Positions 43,167 to 52,353 of a stretch of 56,988 nucleotides of DNA are shown one piece after another. The stretch's first letter is position 1. The number at the start of each line of letters is the position of its first letter. Below the pieces are notes generated by a model. That model did not search any database. It had not been told where the DNA came from and worked only from the letters and a program-made list of their open reading frames with translations. This DNA comes from CAZSHX01 sp964606895 (GTDB taxonomy: Bacteria > Bacteroidota > Ignavibacteria > Kapaibacteriales > UBA2268), in the NCBI GenBank assembly GCA_964606895.1, contig CAZSHX010000023.1, forward strand, positions 1-56,988, written 5' to 3'. The position numbers and the translations under genes are program-made.

Positions 43167-44939
43167 ATGCTTCAAATATACATAGATAGAAAAATGTACG
43201 AAGCACAGGCTAACAAAACAGTGCTTCAGGTGGCTACTGAAAATGGTGTTGACATACCCCATTTTTGCTGGCATCCTGAGTTATCTGTTTCGGGAAATTG
43301 CCGTATGTGCCTTGTAGAAATTGGTATGCCCAAACGGTTGCCTGATGGTTCTTATGAAAAAGATGAGTCAGGCAAACCTATAATTAGTTATATCCCAAAA
43401 TTACAGATTGCTTGTGCAACTCAGGTTTCTGACGGTCTTCACGTCAGAACAACTACCAAGAATGTAGTTGATGCACAGGAAGCTGTGATGGAATTTATTT
43501 TGATAAATCATCCGCTTGACTGTCCGATTTGCGATGAAGCAGGACAATGCAAGCTTCAGGAATATGCCTTCAATCACTCCAAAGGTGAAAGCAGATTTGA
43601 GGAAGCAAAAAATCATGGTTTAAAAAGACAAGCTTGGGGTCCGAATGTACTTTTTGATTCTGAAAGGTGTATTTCCTGTTCCCGTTGCGTTCGTTTTGCA
43701 AAGGAAATTGCAAATCAGGATGTCCTTACCTTTGTTCAAAGAGGTGACCATGTTACAATCAAACTATTCGAAGGTACAGAATTCGATAGTCCATATTCAA
43801 TGAATGTAATTGATATTTGTCCCGTTGGTGCGCTTACTTCCCCTGACTTCAGATTCAAATCAAGAGTTTGGGATATGAGTTTTAATGATTCTATTTGTAC
43901 AGGTTGTGCACGAGGATGCAATACAAAAATTGGTGTCAGGAACAATGAAATTCTGCGAATTGAACCAAAAGCCAATCCTTATGTCAATAAATTTTGGATG
44001 TGCGACCACGGCAGGTTATCCTATTACAATTCTATTAATGAAAACAGGATTACTAATCCTTTGATTAAATTTGACCATAAACTTAAAACAACTACTTGGG
44101 AAGAAGCAATTAATTTTGCCGTCAAACAACTTTCGCAGTATAAACCTGATGAAATAATGTTTCTCGGCTCTGCTAATGCTACAAATGAGGACAATTATGC
44201 ACTTGCAAATTTCGCCAAAAAAGTTGTTAAATCACCAAATATTGATTTTTTCAGATATCATAATGATAAATTCGGAGATAATTTCTTAAAAGTTTCCGAT
44301 ATGACACCTAATTCAACAGGAGCTACAGCTGTGGGTGTTATTCCTTCTGGAAAAGGGCATAATGCTGCAAATCTTGTTAATAATATCAAATTCGGGCACA
44401 TCAAAGTTCTCTATTCGATTGATGGAAATATCGGTTCAATTCCCGGAATGCTTGACGTAATTGAAAATCTTGATTTGCTAATCATTCATCAAACTAATTT
44501 CGATAAACTTACCGAACATGCCCATATAGTTTTTGCAGATTCATCTTTTGCAGAAATTGAAGGAACTTTCTCAAATATAGATAATAGAGTACAGCACTTC
44601 TCCCCTGCTCTTGTAACAAGTGAAAATATCAGGTTTATGGGTATGAAAATGAGCCGTTTAGATAAATTCGGGGCTACAAATGACCGATGGACTAATCATG
44701 AACAAAGGTCAACAAAGCAGATATGGAGAATCGTTCAGCAAATTGCAAATCAAATGAATGCAGGATGGAGTTTCAAAAATTCAAGTGAATTATTTGATGA
44801 AATTGCTAATACCATTGAGCCTTTTAAAGGAATGAACTATAAACTTCTGGATGAATACCAAGGCTTGAAATTCGGAATGGCACACAAACCTGACGCAAAA
44901 ATCAGAAATTATGAATCTCATTATATGAAACCTAATTAA
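43167..44939 (+). CDS. nuoG: NADH-quinone oxidoreductase subunit G
   Basis: 590 aa, shorter than E. coli NuoG (908). The N-terminal [2Fe-2S] site uses Cys34, Cys45, Cys48 and Cys83 (GNCRMCLVEIG). The His-ligated [4Fe-4S] site is HPLDCPICDEAGQC (His115, Cys119, Cys122, Cys128). The third cluster is in CISCSRCVRFAKEI with a later CPVGALTS. A fourth CxxC motif (CTGCARGCNTK) opens the reduced molybdopterin-fold domain. It carries electrons through the peripheral arm of complex I. First of nuoGHI; a GGGAGAAG RBS precedes it. Confidence 0.93.
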   Translation: MLQIYIDRKMYEAQANKTVLQVATENGVDIPHFCWHPELSVSGNCRMCLVEIGMPKRLPDGSYEKDESGKPIISYIPKLQIACATQVSDGLHVRTTTKNVVDAQEAVMEFILINHPLDCPICDEAGQCKLQEYAFNHSKGESRFEEAKNHGLKRQAWGPNVLFDSERCISCSRCVRFAKEIANQDVLTFVQRGDHVTIKLFEGTEFDSPYSMNVIDICPVGALTSPDFRFKSRVWDMSFNDSICTGCARGCNTKIGVRNNEILRIEPKANPYVNKFWMCDHGRLSYYNSINENRITNPLIKFDHKLKTTTWEEAINFAVKQLSQYKPDEIMFLGSANATNEDNYALANFAKKVVKSPNIDFFRYHNDKFGDNFLKVSDMTPNSTGATAVGVIPSGKGHNAANLVNNIKFGHIKVLYSIDGNIGSIPGMLDVIENLDLLIIHQTNFDKLTEHAHIVFADSSFAEIEGTFSNIDNRVQHFSPALVTSENIRFMGMKMSRLDKFGATNDRWTNHEQRSTKQIWRIVQQIANQMNAGWSFKNSSELFDEIANTIEPFKGMNYKLLDEYQGLKFGMAHKPDAKIRNYESHYMKPN

Positions 44940-44958
44940 TAATTTAATTGAATGAAAT

Positions 44959-46005
44959 ATGCCAGATATAGTAATAATATTAATCGAAACAGTTATTAAA
45001 GCAGTAATAATAATCACTATGATTATGGTTTTAGGTGCGGCTTTCGGTGTTTACATGGAACGAAAAGTTTCAGCTGTTATTCAGAACAGAATCGGTCCGA
45101 ACAGAGTTGGACCTTTTGGACTACTACAACCTTTTGCTGATGTCATAAAACTCTTTTTCAAAGAGGACATTGTTCCAAAAGCGGCTGACCACTTCTTTCA
45201 CCGGCTGGCACCAATCATAGCTTTGGGAGTTGCCTTTTCGGTGTATGCCGTAATTCCATTTGCCAATTTCGTTGAAATCGGCGGAAGAACTGTCTATTTT
45301 GGAATTGCCCCAAATCTGAATATTGGTATTTTATTCATACTTGCAATGACATCTGTCGGTGTGTATGGGATTACTCTTGCCGGTTGGTCTTCTAACAGCA
45401 AGTATTCACTGCTTGGAGGTTTACGTTCATCGGCTCAGATGATTTCCTACGAATTATCAATGGGTTTGGCGGTTGTTGCAATTGTGATGATTTCGGGGTC
45501 TTTATCATTAAATGGAATAGTAATTCATCAGGCAGGCTGGAAATGGAATATTCTGCTTCAACCTCTTGGATTTATTATTTTCCTCGTATCCTCATTTGCA
45601 GAAACCAACAGAGCACCTTTTGACCTGCCTGAAGCCGAACCCGAATTAGTTGGCGGTTTCAACACGGAATATACGGGCATGAAGTTCGGAATGTTTTTCC
45701 TTGCCGAATATGCAAATATGTCAACTTCTGCCGCGATACTGGTATTGCTCTATTTTGGCGGCTGGCAGTTACCTTTTCCGTCGGATTGGCTTGGTTTTGC
45801 CTCAGGTTCATGGGGTTTGGTTCTTGCACAGTTTGCAAGTTTCCTTTTGAAAATAGCTTTGGTGGTATTTTTCTTCCTTTGGGTACGCTGGTCAATCCCA
45901 AGATTCAGATATGACCAATTGATGAATTTAGGATGGAAGGTACTTCTTCCTTTGTCCTTAGTAAATATTATTTTAACAGGAATCGGAATTTACATTTTGA
46001 AATAA
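44959..46005 (+). CDS. nuoH: NADH-quinone oxidoreductase subunit H
   Basis: 348 aa with about eight membrane helices. Conserved NuoH segments are present: MERKVSAVIQNRIGPNRVGP, GLLQPFADVIKLFFKED and ETNRAPFDLPEAEPELVGGF with NTEYTGMKF. This subunit forms most of the quinone site and links the hydrophilic arm to the proton-pumping arm. Nineteen bp after nuoG. Confidence 0.96.
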   Translation: MPDIVIILIETVIKAVIIITMIMVLGAAFGVYMERKVSAVIQNRIGPNRVGPFGLLQPFADVIKLFFKEDIVPKAADHFFHRLAPIIALGVAFSVYAVIPFANFVEIGGRTVYFGIAPNLNIGILFILAMTSVGVYGITLAGWSSNSKYSLLGGLRSSAQMISYELSMGLAVVAIVMISGSLSLNGIVIHQAGWKWNILLQPLGFIIFLVSSFAETNRAPFDLPEAEPELVGGFNTEYTGMKFGMFFLAEYANMSTSAAILVLLYFGGWQLPFPSDWLGFASGSWGLVLAQFASFLLKIALVVFFFLWVRWSIPRFRYDQLMNLGWKVLLPLSLVNIILTGIGIYILK

Positions 46006-46020
46006 TTGAAGTCGTTATAA

Positions 46021-46518
46021 ATGAATAATAGAAAAAATACAGAAGCCGAAAGATTAACATTCTGGGAAAGAATTTATCTACCTGAGATTGCCAGAGGTAT
46101 GGGAATTACCCTGAAACAGATTTTCAAGCCGAAATTTACCCGTCAGTACCCCGAAGAAAGATGGGAACCGACAGGCTCTTACAGAGGCAGACCTGTTTTA
46201 GTTAATGAAGAATCAGGCGAAAGATGTGTTGCATGCGGACTTTGCTCAAGGGTTTGTCCAGCATTGGCAATTGAAGTACAAGCGACTGAAACTGTAAAAG
46301 ACAAAGAAAGATATCCCGAAAAATTCGAAATAAATATGCTTCGTTGCATCTTCTGCGGTTTTTGCGAAGAAGTTTGCCCCGAGGAAGCAATTGTTATGAG
46401 TAAAGATTATGATATTATTTTTACTGCCCAGGAAGATGCAATCCTTGGGAAAGATAAATTGCTTGTTCCCGTTGCAAAACTTCAGGATAGACTTGAATTC
46501 CTGAGACAATACAGGTAA
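46021..46518 (+). CDS. nuoI: NADH-quinone oxidoreductase subunit I
   Basis: 165 aa. Two [4Fe-4S] ferredoxin motifs: CVACGLCSRVCP (Cys69, 72, 75, 79) and CIFCGFCEEVCPEEAI (Cys109, 112, 115, 119). It passes electrons from NuoG toward the quinone-proximal cluster. Fifteen bp after nuoH. No nuoJ-N follows, so the complex I operon ends here. Confidence 0.95.
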   Translation: MNNRKNTEAERLTFWERIYLPEIARGMGITLKQIFKPKFTRQYPEERWEPTGSYRGRPVLVNEESGERCVACGLCSRVCPALAIEVQATETVKDKERYPEKFEINMLRCIFCGFCEEVCPEEAIVMSKDYDIIFTAQEDAILGKDKLLVPVAKLQDRLEFLRQYR

Positions 46519-46581
46519 TCATAACCAAGTTCAAAATCCTTTAGATTTATCTTTCATACTGTAAATTGCTACTCTGAGATA

Positions 46582-46700
46582 GCAGGACAAGCATCCTTGC
46601 TTGTCCCTTGAGTTTGGTTAGATTCCTGGACAAACATCCTTGCTTGTTCCCGGAGTTTGGATTGGTTCTTGGAGAAGCATCCTTGCTTATCCGAATAAAA
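46582..46700. repeat. Three tandem palindromic units
   Basis: Three units of about 43 bp, each with a stem of the type ACAAGCA-TCCT-TGCTTGT (units near 46587, 46630 and 46673), separated by GAGTTTGG-type spacers. The third unit is incomplete. It fills the gap between nuoI and the VWA lipoprotein and may also serve as a terminator or mRNA stabiliser. Confidence 0.65.
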
Positions 46701-46738
46701 TATTGAAAATCATTTGTTTAAAATTATTAAAGTATAAT

Positions 46739-48118
46739 ATGCTTAGAAGAAATATATTGCTGGCTCTGGTTGTTGTTTTACTCATCGGGTGTAAAACCGT
46801 CAAACAAAAAGGTGAATCCGAAATTATGGAGGATGCAACTCCCCCATCGAATTATCAACCCGTCTTTCTATCTCAAATTGCTTCGTATGATGAAAATAAT
46901 CTGAAATATCCTTCCGCTGTTGTCAGTGGTATTGATGCCAGACAGCCAAATTTAATCAAGGTCAGAATGCACTTTGTTGATATGGATAGCGTTTTTCTTA
47001 CGGGTGCTGTGGAACAAAACATCAAAGATAAAATCTGCTTTTTCGTAGATAGTTCTGCCGCCGGGGAAAAGCCAATCACAAACTATTCAATTAAGGAAGT
47101 TGCTAACAATGACGACCAACCCTACTCCATTGCACTTGTTATGGACCACAGCGGCTCTATGGGCGAATGGAGGGCACTTGCCGTTCAGAATGCCGCCGAG
47201 AAATTCATCAACAGTAAAAGAGACATGGATTTTGTTTCATTAATCAAATATGACCAGAAAGTTGTTGCTGAATCTCCTTTATTAAACAACAAACAAGAAT
47301 TACTCGCAAAATTACAAAAAACAGGTTTAAAGAATTATGGCGGTATGACTGCTATTTCAAGTTCGCTTGATGCCGCAATTAAAGTTCTTGATTCGGCTAA
47401 CTCCTACCACAGCAAAGCAATTATTATCTTTACAGATGGTTGGGACAACAGTTCAACAATTCCTGCCGACTCGGTTATTGCTAAAGCTCTTGCCACGAAT
47501 ACTATGATTTGTGCCGTGGATTTCGGTGAGAATATAAACCCGAACTTCATGAAACATATTGCCGAATCTACCGGCGGCACGTATCACCATATCTACAAAA
47601 CCGATGAATTCCAGCCTGTTTTTGATGATTTGTATTTAAGGCTGAATAATTATTATTTAGTCGAATACAAAACCAAAGATTATGGACCACATATAATAAA
47701 AGTTAGGGTTTGTTTGCCGAAAGATACCTTAAAAGCTCAGGGAAATTTTGATAATACTCCAAATGTGGGGGCAATATGTCTGCTGAACATTTATTTCGAT
47801 TTTGATAAAGCAACAATACAGAAGGAATCTGAAGATGCAATCGAATCTGTAAATTCACTCCTGAATTATTATCCCAACATGAGAATTGAAGTACGCGGGC
47901 ATACTGACTCAGTCAATGGCAATAAAGACCCGGATTATAATTTAAAACTCTCACAAAAAAGAGCTGATGCCGTTAAAAACGCTTTAGTCAAAAAGGGAAT
48001 TCCACTTTCAAGAGTTAGTTCTATCGGTTTCGGCGAGAAAAAACCTGTTGCAGACAATAGTACAGACAAAGGCAGAGCGAAAAACCGCAGAACCGAATTT
48101 GTGATAATCAGCAAGTAG
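46739..48118 (+). CDS. Lipoprotein with VWA and OmpA domains
   Basis: 459 aa from the ATG at 46739; a longer frame begins in repeats. Lipobox LIGC (Cys18). A von Willebrand A domain spans about residues 125-310, with the metal site DHSGSMGEW and IIIFTDGWDNSS. The C-terminal OmpA domain (about 345-459) has YFDFDKATIQKESEDAI, EVRGHTDSVNGNKDPDYNLK and SIGFGEKKPVADN, binding peptidoglycan. Likely an outer-membrane lipoprotein that tethers a partner to the cell wall. An octamer repeat block begins two bases after its stop. Confidence 0.88.
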   Translation: MLRRNILLALVVVLLIGCKTVKQKGESEIMEDATPPSNYQPVFLSQIASYDENNLKYPSAVVSGIDARQPNLIKVRMHFVDMDSVFLTGAVEQNIKDKICFFVDSSAAGEKPITNYSIKEVANNDDQPYSIALVMDHSGSMGEWRALAVQNAAEKFINSKRDMDFVSLIKYDQKVVAESPLLNNKQELLAKLQKTGLKNYGGMTAISSSLDAAIKVLDSANSYHSKAIIIFTDGWDNSSTIPADSVIAKALATNTMICAVDFGENINPNFMKHIAESTGGTYHHIYKTDEFQPVFDDLYLRLNNYYLVEYKTKDYGPHIIKVRVCLPKDTLKAQGNFDNTPNVGAICLLNIYFDFDKATIQKESEDAIESVNSLLNYYPNMRIEVRGHTDSVNGNKDPDYNLKLSQKRADAVKNALVKKGIPLSRVSSIGFGEKKPVADNSTDKGRAKNRRTEFVIISK

Positions 48119-48120
48119 GA

Positions 48121-48160
48121 GTTTAAGTACTTAGTTGGTTAGGCGTTTAGCTGTTTGAAG
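48121..48160 (+). repeat. Solo octamer block
   Basis: Five 8-bp units of the GTTTAGNT type ending GTTTGAAG, in the same phase and number as one block of the elements at 24042 and 35781, but without the palindromic core. The end AGATGAAGA also matches copy 2. Confidence 0.7.
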
Positions 48161-48250
48161 AGATGAAGAAAACCATGATTCATCTTAGCCTTTCTTCATA
48201 TTTTTGTTTTGACAGAAATCCCCAAAATACAACCTATATTTATCCAATTC

Positions 48251-48346
48251 CCATAGCAATAAATAATTATTTCTTACGCATATTTCTTTTGTATTCGTTC
48301 ATTGATAGTAAGTAAACCACACCCCAAATTCATTGATAGGGAGGTA
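48251..48346 (-). repeat. Module C, copy 4 (inverted)
   Basis: Read on the minus strand it gives CCTCCCTATCAATGAATTTG, GGTGTGG, then TCAATGAACG and the tail ATTATTTATTGCTATGG, in the order of the other C modules. Confidence 0.65.
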
Positions 48347-48420
48347 AGAATCGCATCTTTTTGAAACCAAATATGCAATGACTCGAATATCGTTATATAA
48401 AATATTATCAATGGGTTATA
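48347..48420 (-). repeat. Module A, copy 9 (inverted)
   Basis: On the minus strand: AACCCATTGATAATATTTTA, ATAACGATATTCGAG, TTGCATATTTGG and AAAAAGATGCGATTC. More diverged than other copies but in the right order before module C. It lies between convergent genes. Confidence 0.65.
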
Positions 48421-48487
48421 CGATTTATTTACTACATCTTCTCAAGTGAAAATTCAAAAGATTCAATTCTGGAAATGAGAGAAATTT

Positions 48488-48515
48488 GTAGGGGCTGAAA
48501 ATTTTCAGCCCCTAC
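48488..48515. terminator. Perfect 28-bp palindrome, probable terminator
   Basis: GTAGGGGCTGAAAA meets its exact complement TTTTCAGCCCCTAC with no spacer. It lies 18 bp after the cytochrome c stop (minus strand). No T run follows, so termination is plausible rather than certain; it may be another dispersed palindrome. Confidence 0.5.
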
Positions 48516-48533
48516 ATCATGACAATAAAAATA

Positions 48534-49514
48534 TTATTTCGCAGATGTAAATTTTGTTACCTGATTATCCATTGGTTTGAGTGTTCTTAAGAATGAATAG
48601 ATTGCTCTAAGGTCAGATTCTTTCATTCCTGAGTACATTGTCCACGGCATAACTGTTTGGATTTCGCCTGAATTTACTTTGATGTTTCTGTTCTCAGGTT
48701 TTTCGTACATTTTAAATCTTTGTACAAATCCGTCTTCTGTCCAGGCTCCTAATCCGGTTCTTTCATCGGGAGTGAGATTCGCAGAACGAACTGTTCCTAC
48801 TTTCGGCATGGTGAATTCCATTCCTCCGGCAAATTTCTTGTTAAAAACAGGAACCCCTTTGTTCATAGGAGTATGGCAATCGGCACAGCCGGAAATCTTA
48901 ACAAGATATTCGCCGTATTTATTCTTATCATCAGGAGATGGTCTTGTTTGGGGCGAAGCTTCTCCGGGAATAGTTCTGAGAATAAGATTCATCGGGAATG
49001 ATGCTTTAGATGGCGGTATTTGATTATCAATCGGTTGAAGAGTTCTGAGATAAGCAATTATAGCTTTTGCATCATTAATATCCATGTGCCCATAGCTCTG
49101 GTATGGCATAACAGGGAAAAGTGCATTGCCGCTTTTGTTTACGCCGCTTGTGAAAGCACGGTAAATTTCACCGTTAGTCCAGTTTTTAAGATTATGAGGA
49201 GTAAGATTTCTTGAATAGAATGTACCCGGGAAGCCAAAATTTTCATCGAATAATTCTCCACCCTTACCTTCGGTTCCGGCGACAATTGGTCCGGCAAAAG
49301 TACTCCAATCCCTCGTAGAATGGCAGTCCATGCAAACAGCAACATGATTTGCAAGATATTTGCCATGCTCGATTGTCAGTGAGTCCTGATTGATTGTAAG
49401 CTCTTTGGCAGGACCTACCTTAGGAAAAGCACTGTTGAGATAGATAACTATTCCAAAAAGGAAAATCATTGCTGTCATGGCAATTATGCCAAGTATTTTG
49501 TATATCATTTTCAT
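48534..49514 (-). CDS. Dihaem cytochrome c
   Basis: 326 aa. An N-terminal hydrophobic helix (about residues 8-27) is a signal or anchor. Haem c sites are CMDCHSTRDW (Cys61, Cys64, His65) and CADCHTPMNKG (Cys210, Cys213, His214), each followed by a likely methionine ligand (FPVMPYQSYG and VMPWTMYSGM). The two halves repeat the same plan (ITAYLRTLQPIDNQ-type and YSFLRTLKPMDNQ ends), showing internal duplication. Similar to dihaem subunits of periplasmic dehydrogenases. Monocistronic; its partner is unknown. Confidence 0.9.
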   Translation of the reverse strand: MKMIYKILGIIAMTAMIFLFGIVIYLNSAFPKVGPAKELTINQDSLTIEHGKYLANHVAVCMDCHSTRDWSTFAGPIVAGTEGKGGELFDENFGFPGTFYSRNLTPHNLKNWTNGEIYRAFTSGVNKSGNALFPVMPYQSYGHMDINDAKAIIAYLRTLQPIDNQIPPSKASFPMNLILRTIPGEASPQTRPSPDDKNKYGEYLVKISGCADCHTPMNKGVPVFNKKFAGGMEFTMPKVGTVRSANLTPDERTGLGAWTEDGFVQRFKMYEKPENRNIKVNSGEIQTVMPWTMYSGMKESDLRAIYSFLRTLKPMDNQVTKFTSAK

Positions 49515-49629
49515 AGTAATTCCAAAGAAAAATAAAAGATTATGAACTATAAATACAAAAATAAAAAAAATATTAGGTTATACAAAAATAAATTTTCGAA
49601 TAACCTAATATTTGAGAATTCGATTATTC

Positions 49630-50202
49630 TTATCCCGCTAAACCAATCTCAGCCGCAACGGCTTTCATACCTTCAATTGTTTGCATTATAAGGACTTCCA
49701 AAGAAACATTCAGCATATCGGCTCCCTTTTGAATTACTTCTCTGTTTGCACCTGCGGCAAACTGTTTTTCTTTCCATTTTTTACGGACGGATTTCACTTC
49801 AACATCAAGAATGCTCTTTGAAGGTCTAACCAAAGCTACAGCGGTTACCAATCCGGTAAGCTCATCAATTGCATACAAAGTCTTCTCGAGTTCGGTAATG
49901 GGCTCAATATCGTTGCAAACACCCCAACCATGCGAAAGAATAGCCCTGATATATTCATCATCCCATCCTGCTTCATTAAGTATTTTTTCAGTCATTTTGC
50001 AATGTTCGTCAGGGAATTTTTCATAATCCAAATCATGGGTAAGACCAATAACTCCCCATTTTTCCTCATCTTCTCCTTTTTGACGGGCGATGTGCCGCAT
50101 AACGGCTTCGACTGACTTTGCATGATTAATCAGGGAAGCTGTTTCATTATATTTAAGAAGAAGTTCCAATGCTTCTTCACGTGTTGGAATGTGTTTATTC
50201 AT
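49630..50202 (-). CDS. HD-domain phosphohydrolase-like protein
   Basis: 190 aa. Metal-binding HD pattern: NHAKSVEAVMRHIA (first His), GLTHDLDYEKFPDEH (HD pair) and AILSHGWGVCND (further His). It resembles HDIG-type uncharacterised hydrolases, probably acting on a nucleotide or phosphate ester. Cytosolic, no extra domain. It lies 19 bp downstream of the 419-aa lipoprotein gene, possibly co-transcribed. Confidence 0.85.
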   Translation of the reverse strand: MNKHIPTREEALELLLKYNETASLINHAKSVEAVMRHIARQKGEDEEKWGVIGLTHDLDYEKFPDEHCKMTEKILNEAGWDDEYIRAILSHGWGVCNDIEPITELEKTLYAIDELTGLVTAVALVRPSKSILDVEVKSVRKKWKEKQFAAGANREVIQKGADMLNVSLEVLIMQTIEGMKAVAAEIGLAG

Positions 50203-50221
50203 AAGTAATTAGTTTGATGAT

Positions 50222-51481
50222 TTAATCGCATTGACCGATTTTTTTGATGTTTTTGTCAAATTGCCAAAGATTTTTTTTGCCTTTGAATTTAATTAAACCA
50301 AAAAAGTTTAAATCATATCCTGCTGCACCTATAAATGAAGCATCTGCTTTAAGGCAAGGTTTGGTACCTGCGGTGAATGAACCACCGATAAGGAAAGCAG
50401 TATGAACATAAGGAACAATGACATTGCCGAAAATGCCAAGTTCAAAACGAGGGAAAGTCAAGCCGAAATTAATTCCGGCGGCTACCGAGCTACCTACCCA
50501 GCAAGAATCCTTGATAAAATCCATGTTGTAAGGTCCTGCGGATCCGACAATACCGACATCGGTTCCATCATATTTCACCCCTGTTGTGGAATTGAATGTA
50601 AATTTCGATTTAATGTGTGCTGATGCATCAATCGAAGCCAATTTTGTATTAATAACAAACAACATTTTCACATTAAAGAAACAAGGAATTCCGGCAATTA
50701 CCAAAGGAACTTTAACCAAAACCAGGGGTAATTCAATATCATTGAGAAGATCAGTACTTGAACCTGTTGCAGTAAGTGAAACTGTTACTTCCCCCTCAAC
50801 GTTAGAATTCACGTATTTGAATTCTTTAAGTTTCTGGTTTTCATATTTGATTTTACCTTCAGATTTAATCTTCTGAGCAAAACCTTCCATGGCATACCTA
50901 ATTTTTGCAATTCCGATTTCTTTAGTAATTTCACATGTCGCGTCAAGTCTTTCCTTGTTCATAACCATTTTGATCTTTCCTGTCATGCCATTACCCACAG
51001 GAAATGAGAATTCGATTGAATTGCCCATAATTTTTTGAACAGTCGGATACTTGGAATCAATTTGAACACCCTGAATAAGATCTTCGGTCCAGAGCATTTT
51101 CTTGTTCCAAACAATTTCACCATTTGCTATTGCCTCGTTCAAAGTGCAAAATTCAGTTTCAACAGTGATTTTTCCATTATTCTCGGAAATAGTACTAACT
51201 TTTTTTAAGGCTTTTCCGAAAATGAAAAGGATATCACCAATTTTAAGATTTTTGGCTTTGCTATTGTCACTACTGAATGAAACAACGTCATAAGTGCTAT
51301 CGTTTTCAACAACTTCATTTGCTTCGAATTTGATAGTTGCAGGTGTCCATGAGATGTTTGCATAAGCTACATCCACCGTATTATCGGGGGTTGTGTTGGT
51401 TGAAGAGTTATCTTTACTGCATGATGCCATTGCGGCGAAAGCAATAATGATAAGTAGCATTTTGATTTTATTGAAACTCAT
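50222..51481 (-). CDS. Large lipoprotein of unknown function
   Basis: 419 aa. Signal ending in lipobox MASC (Cys21), then a Ser/Asn/Thr-rich linker (SKDNSSTNTTPDNT). The rest is beta-rich with long hydrophobic or Gly segments (LPLVLVKVPLVIAGIPCFFN, VGSSVAAGINFGLTFP), unusual for a soluble protein and perhaps an amphipathic sheet or barrel. No family recognised. A purine-poor leader with an A11 run (51491-51502) precedes the start. Confidence 0.8.
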   Translation of the reverse strand: MSFNKIKMLLIIIAFAAMASCSKDNSSTNTTPDNTVDVAYANISWTPATIKFEANEVVENDSTYDVVSFSSDNSKAKNLKIGDILFIFGKALKKVSTISENNGKITVETEFCTLNEAIANGEIVWNKKMLWTEDLIQGVQIDSKYPTVQKIMGNSIEFSFPVGNGMTGKIKMVMNKERLDATCEITKEIGIAKIRYAMEGFAQKIKSEGKIKYENQKLKEFKYVNSNVEGEVTVSLTATGSSTDLLNDIELPLVLVKVPLVIAGIPCFFNVKMLFVINTKLASIDASAHIKSKFTFNSTTGVKYDGTDVGIVGSAGPYNMDFIKDSCWVGSSVAAGINFGLTFPRFELGIFGNVIVPYVHTAFLIGGSFTAGTKPCLKADASFIGAAGYDLNFFGLIKFKGKKNLWQFDKNIKKIGQCD

Positions 51482-51511
51482 ATATTTGTCCTAAAAAAAA
51501 AAAAATTAAAA

Positions 51512-52144
51512 TTAGTTTACAAGACCGTTTTTAACAGCATACTGGATAAGTTCGGAATTATTCTTCAAATTAAGCTTCCTCAAAATACTTGTTCTATGGT
51601 TACTTACCGTAGCTTTGCTTATAAAGAACTTCTCGGCTATTTGAGTTAAAGCAATGCCCGAACCAATAGCACACAAAATTTGGAATTCCCTTGAACTCAA
51701 ATTTTCATGTGGAGTCTTTTCGCCACCTTTTGAAAACATTGGAGCGATGGATTCGGCTAAAGTTGGGGTGATATAGTATCCGCCTGAAATCACTTTTCGG
51801 ATAGCCTTTAAAATTTCATCGCTTTTGGAACTTTTACTAAGATAACCGGAAACACCTGCATTTAGAAGTCTTTTTGCAAAAAGTTCTTCGGGATTCATTG
51901 AAAATATTAAAATCGGTGTTTTAATGCCATTTCTTTTAATACTTTCAAGTAATTCAAAAACATCTCTCCCGGGCATACTAATATCTAATAATATCATTTC
52001 ATAACTATTTACAGATAAGTTATGAAGCAGGTCATCGCCTGTTTCAACTTCATCAGGAGCTTCAAAATCAGGTTCACCGAGCAAAATCATTTTCACTCCC
52101 TGCCTGACAATTGCATGGTCATCGGCTATTATTATTTTGTACAT
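51512..52144 (-). CDS. NarL/LuxR-family response regulator (orphan)
   Basis: 210 aa from the ATG at 52144, which has AGGAAAAG upstream. Receiver domain: acidic pair in IIIADDHAIVRQGVK, phospho-acceptor Asp54 in MILLDISMPGRDVF and Lys in GYLSKSSKSDE. The C-terminal helix-turn-helix is LSSREFQILCAIGSG then KFFISKATVSNHRTSILRKL. Probably a dimeric transcription regulator. No histidine kinase adjoins it; the orphan kinase at 14421 is of a type usually paired with OmpR-like regulators. Confidence 0.93.
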   Translation of the reverse strand: MYKIIIADDHAIVRQGVKMILLGEPDFEAPDEVETGDDLLHNLSVNSYEMILLDISMPGRDVFELLESIKRNGIKTPILIFSMNPEELFAKRLLNAGVSGYLSKSSKSDEILKAIRKVISGGYYITPTLAESIAPMFSKGGEKTPHENLSSREFQILCAIGSGIALTQIAEKFFISKATVSNHRTSILRKLNLKNNSELIQYAVKNGLVN

Positions 52145-52353
52145 TCTTTTCCTATAAATAATATTAGGCAAAAATATCCATTAAAATTGAAAAAACAAAA
52201 ATTAAATTTTTATTTGATACTTCCGTCCTTTATTCGTACTCGTGTACATTTATTGATTTGAAGTTCAGATTTTGATATTTTGTGAAACCAATCATAGTAT
52301 TTTTCGTAATATATATTCATTTTATTAAATTAGATAAACAAGTTTTTTAGATT

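Noticed and set aside
46640..46738. Longer start for the VWA/OmpA lipoprotein
   Set aside because: The extension lies in palindromic repeats; the ATG at 46739 begins a proper lipoprotein signal.
52210..52320. 36-aa minus-strand frame starting MNIYYEKYYDWFHK
   Set aside because: Plausible composition but no RBS, no homology I can recognise and no neighbour logic.
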